From NCBI RefSeq assembly GCF_036588685.1, contig NC_086384.1, forward strand, positions 15,576,195 through 15,640,194: a stretch of DNA of 64,000 nt, in the 5' to 3' direction. Numbering within the stretch: position 1 is the stretch's first letter; each line of letters begins with the position of its first letter. Both the position numbers and the translations under genes were made by a program. The stretch comes from Mytilus trossulus. Lineage: Eukaryota; Mollusca; Bivalvia; Mytilida; Mytilidae. The notes under the pieces are model-generated. The model was not told the origin of the DNA. It did no database searches and saw nothing but the letters and a program-made list of their open reading frames with translations. Shown here piece after piece: positions 25,101 to 37,100 of this stretch.

Positions 25101-28100
25101 AGTTAGTTACAGTCTTGAATAGAATCAATGTAAAGATACACTCGAATCTACTCAGAGATACAAAAGATACCATTAATTTCGTCTGCCATTTTGGGTAAGT
25201 GCGGTCTTTGGCTTTCAAAATATCAGGTTTATGCGTTTCTAATGAGGGAAATGTAGAAAATCTCTTAGTAAGCGCAGAATGTTTTATTTGTTGTTAAAGT
25301 TAAATAATTCAAAATATGATGAAAACATCTATAAACTAACCGATCGATATAATCTACATTACAAAAGATGCATTCCAGAATTATTGGAATATATTTGAAG
25401 ACGCTTACCTCTTCAACATGAAATTGAGCAAGGAAATGGTGAATGAGTCAAAGCGACAACCACCCGACCATAGAGCAGACAACAGCCGAAGGCAACCAAT
25501 GGGTCTTCAATGTAGCGAGAAATCCCGCACCCGTAGGTGTCTTTCAGCTGGCCCCAAAAAATATGCATACTGTCATTTGATGATTATTCTAAAACAATAT
25601 ACAATCTGACTTTTATCTTTATGTAGAGTTCTCTAGTATACTGTGATATTTATCTGATACAATTAATTGCAAATGAAAAAAGTATTTATAAACTAAATCG
25701 TTCTATTTATATGTTTAGTTAATGGTGGATGGAGCGGTTGGACTGCGATATCTAGTTGTACTGCTACCTGCGGTGTTGGATCAATTTCGTATTCACGTAT
25801 TTGCAACAATCCCACCCCTGCTCATGGAGGAAGCGATTGTTCAGGATCGAGAACAACATTAGAAAAATGTAACACTCATGCTTGTCCAAGTATGTTTTCA
25901 GATAAACTAATTACATATTTCATAGGAGTAGCTCACCATACATTTGGTGATGGACCAATTTCATAGTGATATGAAAACACGATGTTGAGAGAATACATAA
26001 GGGAAAACAAATAAAAGTCAAGGAATGAACAATGTATCTATCCTAAACTTGGTCTTGCAAAAGTATTTCAACAAGAACTTCTTCTTTATAACTTATGTCT
26101 TGAACATTGTCGTCATCTTTTAAATTCGTTGTCTTATAGGTTTCTCTCTTGCTTGTGTATATCTTTTCTGTATGGTAAAGCAAAGCTACTTAGAACGGAT
26201 ATGCTTCTGCACAAAAGAAATTAAAAAATAGAATTGAAACCGTTGTACATGTAATTCAATTTGATGTGGTACGTATGACCAGTGAAAATTAATGTTAAAA
26301 CAGTAATGCCGATTAAAACAATTTCATTCTATGATGTTTTTTTCTCAAACCAATCTGCAAATACTTGTATGTTATCTTGATAAGTATAAAGTATTGTCAT
26401 TCTGTTTCAATTGACTGCAATTGACACTGATTTGTTAACAATATCAAGCAAAACCCTTTTATTTCAGTTAATGGTGGATGGAGCGGTTGGAGTGCGTCGT
26501 CTAGTTGTACTGTTGTAAAAACAAATTTGTGCTAAGGGTTATTTTCCTTAAATACCTTTGCAAAGTTTGATATCTGCCACAAGCTTTTAGTTTTGGTATT
26601 CAACATTTTGGACGTAATCGTTAAAAGTAGGGGTAAATAGGGAAGAACATTCACAGGCATATGTTTTCATTTTATATAAAAAAGCACAATTCTAAATATG
26701 GAGAAGACTCCTTTTAAATAACCGGTCTGAATTTTGCAATATAAAATACGCTTTTCCTAATTACTGGTATATCATTTGAACACTTCATTTTACTTTCCTA
26801 ATTTTGCACCGAATCTGCAACGCATTAATTGTTCTGCTGTCAACTATATCATGTTATTCATCTGTTACAATTGACTGCAAATGACATTTGTTTTTGTAAA
26901 CTATGTCAATCAAAATCATTTTATTTTAGTTAATGGGGGATGGGGCGGTTGGAGTTCGTCATCTAGTTGCTCTGCTACCTGCGGTGGTGGATCCATGTCG
27001 TATAAACGTACTTGCACGAACCCAGCACCAGCCTACGAGGGAGCTTACTGTTCCGGTTCAGACACTAAATCAGAGTCTTGTAACACTCACAATTGTCCAG
27101 GTAGGAGCTTTATATCAGCGAAAAGCTTTCACAAATTTTATTTTCAAGTTATGTAAACGTTATATTTTCGTTGATCCTGTAAAATGCTATGCAAGTTTTT
27201 AATTTGATCTTTTATAAATTACCGAAACCTAATTTGGCGTAAATGAGTCTATTTAAAGAAAGTAATCGCAATTTCAGGTCATAACGGGTTTTTTTTATCC
27301 TTTTTTACTTTTAAACACGTGTTTGATAGAAAGCGATACTTCCACTTGTGTTTGAAATATTTAAAGTCATTGGCTTTTTTTTTATATCGTGTTGAATCTC
27401 TCTGATGAAGGTAAAGTTAGAGGAGCGCTTCGAAAATACTATAGACTATTTCACAAAGAGTGCAATTTTCCAGTTCTAGCACTACATTTGAGTCTTGTGA
27501 CACTCAGAGTCGTCGAGGTAGAAGCTATATAACACGCAAGACTTTTATCAATATCAAAATTTCTGCAGATACTTTCAGTACTCGCAACTTGGATTTGTCG
27601 GAAGAAACTAATAAGAAGAAAAGATAAAAAATAGTAGAATTTTGTACAAAATAGTTTAAAGGTCATTTCAGTAAACGCTTGAAGACGTAAAAACAAATTT
27701 GTGCTAAGGGTTATTTTCCTTAAATACCTTTGCAAAGTTTGATATCTGCCACAAGCTTTTAGTTTTGGTATTCAACATTTTGGACGTAATCGTTAAAAGT
27801 AGGGGTAAATAGGGAAGAACATTCACAGGCATATGTTTTCATTTTATAAAAAAAGCACAATTCTAAATATGGAGAAGACTCCTTTTAAATAACCGGTCTG
27901 AATTTTGCAATATAAAATACGCTTTTCCTAATTACTGGTATATCATTTGAACACTTCATTTTACTTTCCTAATTTTGCACCGAATCAGCAACGCATTAAT
28001 TGTTCTGCTGTCAACTATATCATGTTATTCATCTGTTACAATTGACTGCAAAGGACATTTGTTTTTGTAAACTATGTCAATCAAAATCATTTTATTTCAG

Positions 28101-31100
28101 TTAATGGGGGATGGGGCGGTTGGAGTTCGTCATCTAGTTGCTCTGCTACCTGCGGTGGTGGATCCATGTCGTATAAACGTACTTGCACGAACCCAGCACC
28201 AGCCTACGAGGGAGCTTACTGTTCCGGTTCAGACACTAAATCAGAGTCTTGTAACACTCACAATTGTCCAGGTAGCAGCTTTATATCAGCTAAAAGCTTT
28301 CACATATTTTATTTTTAAGTTATGTAAACGTTATATTTACGTTGATCCTGTAAAATGCTATGTAAGTTTTTAATTTGATCTTTTATAAATTACCGAAACC
28401 TAATTTGGCGTAAATGAGTCTATTTAAATAAAGTAATCGCAATTTTCAGGTCATAACATTTATGCATCCAGTCTGCTATGCATTAAATGTTCCGCTGTTA
28501 ATTATACTGTTCATTCATCTGTTTCAATTGACTGCAATAGTCAGTGGTTTGTAAACAATATCAAACAAAAAAACGTCCTATTTTAGTAAATGGTGGTTGG
28601 AGCGGTTGGAGTGTATCTGTCGATTGTACTGCTTCATGCGGTGGTGGAACAATATCATATAAGCGTACTTGCAACAACCCAGCACCAGCCTACGAGGGAG
28701 CTTACTGTTCCGGTTCTGACACTAAATCAGAGTCTTGTAACACTCACCATTGTCCAGGTAGGAGCTTTATATCAGTGATCACATGTTATACAAAAACAAT
28801 TTATGTACTCACAATATATTATGTGATTGTTAGAAAGCTTTGATGCCTTCTGATTTTTTAAATATTTAAAGTATTTTGCTTCTGACTATCGAGTTTAATC
28901 TGTCTGATGAAGGTAAAATCAGAATACGCTTCGGAAACAACATTAGACAAGTGCACAAATCGGCCCGATTGTTCTGGCTCTAGATCTAAATCAGAGTCGT
29001 GAAACAATCAGAGTTGTCCAGGTAGAACCTTTATACCAGCCAAGAATATTATATCAATATCATACAAATAAACTCAGCAGATACTTTTAGTTCTCACAAT
29101 ACAAAAATACTTATAAAAAAGGCAAGTAGACTTTTGTACAAAATAGTGTGAAGCTCATATCAATTAACGATCGGAGACGCGAAAACCGATCTGTTATCAA
29201 ATTTTGTAACCCTTCTAACTATTGTGCCCCTTATAACGAATTGTATTCCTCTTTTTGCCGACTTTTTTCTTTATTATTATGAGGCTGACTTCATACAGGA
29301 ACTTCTTAGGAAGAAAGATAAGAAGTTAGCTATATCCCTTAACTCTACTAGCAGCTGCATACGGGGTATATATCTCCCAATTGATAAAATATTCCCGTGC
29401 TTGCATTTCCTATCATGATTTTCCTGGGGTTGATGCTTAAAAGGAAGCTATTAAATCAAGAGTTCCAAATGGTGAAGCTGAAATCATCTCTTCGTAAATT
29501 TTACGGACGCCATCACGAGTTGGTTGACCATTATGGAACAAAAGTTTTCCAAATGATATCTGATATGTTCCTTGCGTCGTAACTATAATCCCCTCCCCTT
29601 TCATGAATAAATAAAGGCAACAGTAGTATACCGCTGTTCAAAACTCATAAATCCATGGACAAAAAATAAAATCGGGATAACAAACTAAAACTGAGAAAAA
29701 CGCATTAAATATATGAGGAGAACAATGGCACAACATTAAAATGTAACACGCACAGAAACGGACTACTAAGCATTAGACAAAATCCTATGAGAATAAAAAA
29801 TATAACATCAAAACCAAATACCTGAATTTGGGATAGATAAGTACCGTGCCGCGTCTCATAGTAATGTTAATAATTTACACTAAATAATAAGAGAAAACAA
29901 ACGACACAACGGAAGCACAACGTTAAAATGTAACACACACAAATACGAACTATAATATAACAATGGCCATATTCCTGACTTGGTACAGGACATTTTTAAA
30001 GGAAAAATGGTGGGTTGAACCTTGTTTTGTGGCATGCCAAACCTCGCTCTTTTATGGCCATCCTCGGATATCAGTATTTTTGTGTTTCTACATTTTACAG
30101 GACTACAATATAGATAAATAGGAAAACACAATTGACAAAGAAACACACGAATAGTAGCTAACAAAAGGCAACAAATTTAAAATTTTAATACACCAGAAGT
30201 GCATTTTGTCCACACAAGACTTACTAGTGACGCCCATATACAAAAGTTTAATAGCCGAAAAAAGTACATGAATATCCCCTACCGAATAAGACTATTTCCC
30301 GGAATAGTAATCAAATAAACAACACGACGGGTGCCGCATGTGGAGTAGGATCTGCTTACCCTTCAGGTACACCTGAGATTATCCCTAGTTTTTGTTGGGG
30401 TTCGTGTTGTTTGTTCTTTAGTTTACTATGTCGTGTAATGTATACTGTTGTTTGTCTGTTTGTCCTTTTCATTTTTAGCCAAGGCGTTGTCAGTCTGTTT
30501 TCGATTTATGAGTTTGACTGTCCCTCTGGTATCTTTCGTCCCTCTTTTATAGTGGAATTTTAGCAAGCAAACTCGAAGGAATTGTGCAATAACATAAACG
30601 ATGATACAAGCATGAAAATTATCACGATGTTTCATTATATATATACTTTTAAAAAAAATGCTGGCCATAAAATCATTTTTTAAGATGGCCAACACTAAAA
30701 CGGCTGATTTTCCTGGTTCAAAATACTTATTTTTCTTGAAAGCTTTTTCTTTGACCTTCCATTAGAATAAAATATTATCAGATTTGGGGGCTACCTCCTT
30801 TTCATGTGACATATATAATAGAAATATATATTTGACATATTCAGGGTTTGCGTATGCGCGAAAAAGTAACAAAATTCAAATATAAGGGTTAAAAAATTGA
30901 GAACAAACATTTGTTTAGCTGTTAGCTGTATCGCTTGAATTGTTTAACATTAAACCACAGTAATCGCCATTCATGTCATACAATCTGCAATGAAATTGAG
31001 AAAGGAAATGATGAATATGTCAAAGCGACAACCACCCGACCATAGAGCAAACAACAGCCGAAGGCAACCAATTGGTCTTCAATGTAGCGAGAATTGAATT

Positions 31101-34100
31101 TGAATTTGTAATGAATGCATTAAATGCTCTACTGTACATTATACTGTGTTATTCATCTGTAACAATTGACTGCAACTGAGAGTTGTTTGTAAACAATATC
31201 AAGCAAATCCATTCTATTTTAGTTAATGGTGGTTGGAGTGGTTGGAGTACGTCATCTAGTTGTACTGCTACCTGTGGTAGTGGATCAATAGCATATACAC
31301 GTACCTGCACCAACCCAGCACCAGCCTACGAGGGAGCTTACTGTTCCGGTTCTGACACTAAATCAGAGTCTTGTAACACTCACAATTGTCCAGGTAGGAG
31401 CTTTATACAAGGGCAAATATGACAAATTATACAAACAATGTTTCTTTTAAAAGTCTCTTTGTGCTCATAATACGTGTTTGTTAACAAGCGTTATTAACAT
31501 TGGCCATTTAAATATTTGAAGTCTTTGACTTTCTAATATAGAAATTAGTCTTTTGTTTGTGATGAAGATAAAATCAGAAGAGACCTTCGGTAACACTGTT
31601 GTTAAAATATTCTGGAAGGTAAAACAAAGCCAAATAAATGGGAAAGTTATTGATGGAAAGTTTCGGTGAAGGACGTAACTCGAAATTGGTACTTTTTGTA
31701 TTTACAACATGTATTTTCCGAAGAAATATAAACGCTTTGTAACACTTTTAGTTGTACCTATTTCCATGAATACCTTTGCAAAGTTTGTTTTCTGTGTTGA
31801 TATCAGTAGTTTTAAGTTGACTATCGTTACCATTATTTTCTTTAATGTTCCAAGTCAGGAAAATGGCAATTGTTATCTCATAATTGTTCTGTGCGTGTTG
31901 CATTGTCGTTTGTTTTTTTATTGCACTTTAGTTTTTCTGTTGTTTCGTTGTTTTCCTCTTATACTTGATGAGTTTCCCTTAGTTTTAGTTTGTAACCCGG
32001 ACTTTTAAACAGGGGTTTACTAATGTTCCTTTATTTACATCAGATAGAGTCAATTCATTCTACCTTTTATTAAGAAAAATATTTTTTTAGTTAATGGTGG
32101 ATGGAGCGATTGGACTGCGTCCAGTTGTACTGCTGCCTGTGGTGGTGGAACAATGTCATATTCACGTACTTGCAACAATCCAGCACCGGCCCACGAAGGG
32201 GACGATTGTTCCGGTTCGATCACTAAATCAGAGTCATGTAATACTCAGAGTTGTCCAGGTAGGAGCTATGATTATTTTGATTGTTTTGTTCGAATGTCAG
32301 CATGTACTGTATACTGATTGAATTTTTTAGTGGTATGATTAATTAAAGTCGACTTCGAAATTGAACTTAGACGACAAAATCGTATTTTGAATTGCGTATC
32401 GGAGCTCTTAAAACAATTATTTTACGAATTGAACATACATATAACCTGTATAAGTTCATTGCATAGTCAAACTTTTATAAGCTTTGATTTATATATTTAT
32501 ACGGAAACATTAATTTGTCTTAAGTAAATGGTGGATGGAGTGATTGGACATCATGGACTGCATGTTCGCTCGATTGTGGTGGTGGAACACGAAGAAAGAC
32601 ACGAACATGTACACAACCAGCGCCAGCGCATGATGGATTGGAATGTAGTGGTGACAGCTCAGCTTCGCAGTCCTGCAATACTCATTTCTGTCCAAGTATG
32701 TGCACATTTGCATCATGTTAATTTTTATACATGTTGCTTCATATTTTTCACATGTACCCATTGTGTCACTAATGGACACCTCACGTAATTATTTGTGCAA
32801 TTCTAAGAAGTCACCTCATAAAAAAGCCAATTTTTTTGTAAAATACAACCATAAATATGATAAAACATGTCATTTTCTATATTGAAATGAAAGTTCTCAC
32901 ACATGAATTTCCTACTTCTCGAAAAATTTGCACATTCTATTAAATATATAGACCTTGTTTCTTGAATTTCTAAATCCAAGATGGAGGAACACACCCTATC
33001 AACCCGAAACATGTTTTACAGCTAGATTAACCTCTCACTTGCATCGCAATTGCATAGAATTCCATTATATTGACAACTATGTGTAAGCAGACATTATAAA
33101 TTCAAATGTCAAAAATTGGGATACTGTAGTTATAATCCATATTAAAACAAATAACTGTTTATACAAACAAACACAAAATTGCATATAGACAGCAAAAATG
33201 AAATAAAAAAATCTCAAAAATTACCATACCGCAATAACAAAATATCGGGATGTGTAAGTACCGATTCACGTCATAAGAATAAAATCAAGAATGAATAAAC
33301 TGTAAAGTAAGAATATACAATGAAAGAAATGGGGAAAATTGACACCTAATTCAGACAATAAACAACGGTAAATGGTCTAATTTGGGCACCTCGGTTTCAC
33401 AAGTTTCATAAAGTTGTTTATTGACATTTTATTTTTATCAGACAACTGATAGTTATTACATATTCATATGTTGTTAGTGTACATAGTTGATCTTTACAGT
33501 AAACGGTAGATGGTCTGATTGGTCACCTTGGGACACGTGCTCTGTGACATGTGGTGTAGGAAGACAAACAAAGACAAGATCATGCACCAATCCAGCTCCA
33601 GATCATGGCGGGGAGGATTGTGGTAATGATGACTCAGCAACACAAGCTTGTACTAAACAGGAATGTCCATGTAAGTCAACATTAAATAAATAACGTTCCA
33701 GATTTCCAAACAATTGAGAGATTCGCCTCAGTTTTTTAGTTCTGTATTTCTGAGTTGTTCCATTCACTCATTGTTAAATTATGTTTCATTCGGAAGAGGC
33801 ATCAAAGTTAAAAAGACAAAATGAAAGAGTGTATAAAACCCCAAAGGAGACAAACAGGATGCGCCACTTTGTAAGTGTGTCCTGATATGTATATTTCACA
33901 AGCCTTTCAATTCATAGCTTTAGTACATTAGAATAAGTATAAGACCAATTCGTCGGTATTGAAAATTTATCTTTAAACTATTATCTTGTCATTACTCAAG
34001 CTTGATAAAAAGCATCGCCAGAGCCTCTGTTAAAACAGTTTCACTAGTTTCAAAGGTTGATTGACATTTTATCTTTTTCAGGCAACTGATATTTATTATA

Positions 34101-37100
34101 TATTCATATGTTGTTAGTGTACATAGTTGATTTTTACAGTAAACGGTAGATGGTCTGATTGGTCACCTTGGGACACGTGCTCTGTGACATGTGGTGTAGG
34201 AAGACAAACAAAGATAAGATCATGCTCCAATCCAGCTCCAGATCATGGCGGGGAGGATTGTGGTAATGATGACTCAGCAACACAAACTTGTACTAAACAG
34301 GAATGTCCGAGTAAGTTAGCATTAAATAAATAAGGTTTTATTTTTTCAAATAAAACAGAAATTAACAAGTGTTTGTGTGTTGTTTATTTCAGAGTTAGTT
34401 TAATTAACATTTTTTTTTAATTTTCTGTAATGTTATATCTAATATCCACTTAATGTTGCTATTCTTTGTAAATCGGAAGATCATACAACAGAGGATTCAG
34501 AAAATCTGACATTGTAAAGACAAGAGGAGCAAACTTCCTTAATATGACAGACAACGTATAGAAAGACTATTTTCTTGTTTTAAATGATACCCCCTTTACA
34601 GTAAATGGTAGATGGTCTGATTGGTCACCTTGGGACACGTGCTCTGTGACATGTGGTGTAGGAAGACAAACAAAGACAAGATCATGCTCCAATCCAGCTC
34701 CAGATCATGGCGGGGAGGATTGTGGTAATGATGACTCAGTAACACAAGCTTGTACTAAACAGGAATGTCCAAGTAAGTTACTCTTTAGGTAAATAAGATT
34801 TTAGTTTCTTAAACAAGTCAGATCACAAAAATACTGAATTCCGATGAAAATTCATAACGGAAAGTCCCTAATCAAATGGCACTATCAATGTATTCCTGTT
34901 AATTAGAACACAGACTGAAAGAAAGAAAAAAAACAGCACATAAACGAAATCCATACATTGATAGACCAATATTAGTGTATGTATTAACATTAATTTTATT
35001 CATTTGTTTCCATCGGTTTTAGTTTGTAAATATGATTTGTATGACTTTTGAACAGCGGTATACTACTGTTGTGTTCATTTAAGGAGTAATGAATTTGCAA
35101 AAATGTGTCTTTACATATTGTGACTACCAACCTAATCCTCTAAAAAACCACAAGCAATAAAATGAAAGGTTGGTAACAATTTAACTGTCACTTTTTAGCT
35201 CACCTGCCGTCCGTCGTTTGTCGTCGTTTGTCGTCGTCGTCCTATCTGTCGTCGTCGTTAACTTTTTACATTTTGAACTTCTTCTAGCATGTCTAGAGAA
35301 CCACTGAATGAAATGAAACAAAACATGGCATGAATGTTCCGTATTATGTGCTGACCAAGTGTTGTTACTTTGTAGCCGATCCATCAGCCAAGATGGCCGC
35401 CGGTGGTGGGACTTAGTTTAACATAGGACCCTACGGGAAATGCATACAAATGACCTCTTTTAGAGAACAACTGAATGGAATGAAACCAAACATGGCATGA
35501 ATGTTCCTTATGAGGTGCTGACCAAGTGTTGTTATTTTGTAGCTGATCCATCATCCAAGATGGCCGCCAGTGGTGGGACTTAGTTTAACATAGGACCCTT
35601 TGGGAAATACATACAAATGACTTCTTTTAGAGAACCACAGAATTCAATGAAACCAAAGATTGCATGAATGTTCCTTATGAGGTGCTGACCAAGTGTTACT
35701 TTGTAGCCGATCCATTATCCAGGATGGCCGCCAGTGGGGGTGGGGGGGGGGGGCTTAGTTTAACATAGGACCCTATGGGAAATACATACAATAGTCTTCT
35801 TTTAGTGAACCACTGAATGGAATGACACCAAACATGGCATGAATGTTCCTTATGAGGTGCTGACTAAGTGTTGTTACTTTGTAGCTGATCCATCATCCAT
35901 GATGGCCGCCAGCGGGGGACTTTGTTTAACATAGGACCCTATGGGAAATATATACAAATGTCTTCTTTTAGAGAACCACTGAATGCAATGAAACCAAACA
36001 TTGCATGAATGTTCCTTATGAGGTGCTGACCAAGTGTTACTTTGTAGCCGATCCATCATCCAAGATGGCCGCCAGTGGGGGGGGGGGGCTTAGTTTAACA
36101 TAGGACCCTATGGGAAATATATACAAATGTCTTCTTTTAGAGAACCACTGAATGCAATGAAACCAAACATTGCATGAATGTTCCTTATGAGGTGCTGACC
36201 AAGTGTTACTTTGTAGCCGATCCATCATCCAAGATGGCCGCCAGTGGGGGGCTTAGTTTAACATAGGACCCTATGGGAAATACATACAAATAGTCTTCTT
36301 TTAGTGAACAACTGAATGGAATGACACCAAACATGGCAATAATGTTCCTTATGAGGTGCCGACTAAGTGTTGTTACTTTGTAGCCGATCCATCATCCAAG
36401 ATGGCCGCCAGTTGGGGGGGGGGGACTTAGTTTAACATAGGACCTTATTGGAAAATAATACAAAAGTCTTCTTCTAGAGAACCACTGAATTGAATTAAAT
36501 CAAACATAGCCTGAATGTTCCTTTCCTTATGAGGTTGTGTTGTTACTTTTAGCCAAACATTGTACTTTTTTTTATATGATTTCAATAACCAAAGTAGAAT
36601 CAGGCAAGCGATACAGGCTTTTGACAGCCTCTAGTTTAATGAAATGATTGATTTTGTTCAGTTGATGAATGTGATGGAATAACTTGCAAAAATGGTGGTA
36701 GTTGCATAACTGGTATCTGTCTATGTCCGTCGTCATATACAGGCGAAGTTTGTGAGTTGGGTAAGTAGAAGAAAATGATCTTAGATGTCAACTCAAAACG
36801 TTAGGTTTTGATATAAGATCGTATCATTTGAATGAGATGTCTCATATTGGGTCTATAACAGAAAACGAACATACATCTTGGGGTGAACATAAAGGCGTCA
36901 TTAATGGAGAAGTGTTTAGTAAACACATTTAAAAAAAAAATAATTTCTAAACAGCTGGTGGCATGACACAGGTTATGTTCTTCTCCTAAATGTAATGTTG
37001 GTATATTAATATGCGTTTATTTTTCTACATTTACTAGATGTATAGAGGTGGGTTGAGATATCATAAACATGTTTAACCCCACCGCAATTTTGCGCCTATC

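Larger units (their letters stand above)
26515..28456 (+). repeat. Tandem segmental duplication (~770 bp copies, offset ~1,172 bp)
   Basis: About 26515-27283 is repeated at 27687-28456 with only a few differences. Both copies carry a complete TSP1 exon and its introns. The left boundary lies inside the truncated exon at 26468; the segment 27284-27686 between the copies contains another decayed exon end. Confidence 0.93.
29024..31222 (+). other. Large repeat-filled intron between TSP1 repeats 10 and 11
   Basis: Holds a reverse family F copy (29400-29600), a family G copy with an attached B-like tract (29605-30190), a reverse family E copy (30255-30560) and a family C copy (30985-31095). Short open frames here lie inside these repeats. 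No TSP1 sequence is left apart from the remnant just upstream. Confidence 0.75.

Noticed and set aside
29397-29582. Small frame shared with the minus-strand frame at 11374-11709
   Set aside because: The similarity exists because both lie in copies of repeat family F; not a gene family.
33661-33670. Seventh cysteine at the end of TSP1 repeat 14
   Set aside because: It appears only when reading into the intron; the spliced codon T+TA is Leu.
35181-36228. Three similar minus-strand frames of about 60 codons
   Set aside because: Produced by the ~167-bp tandem array.
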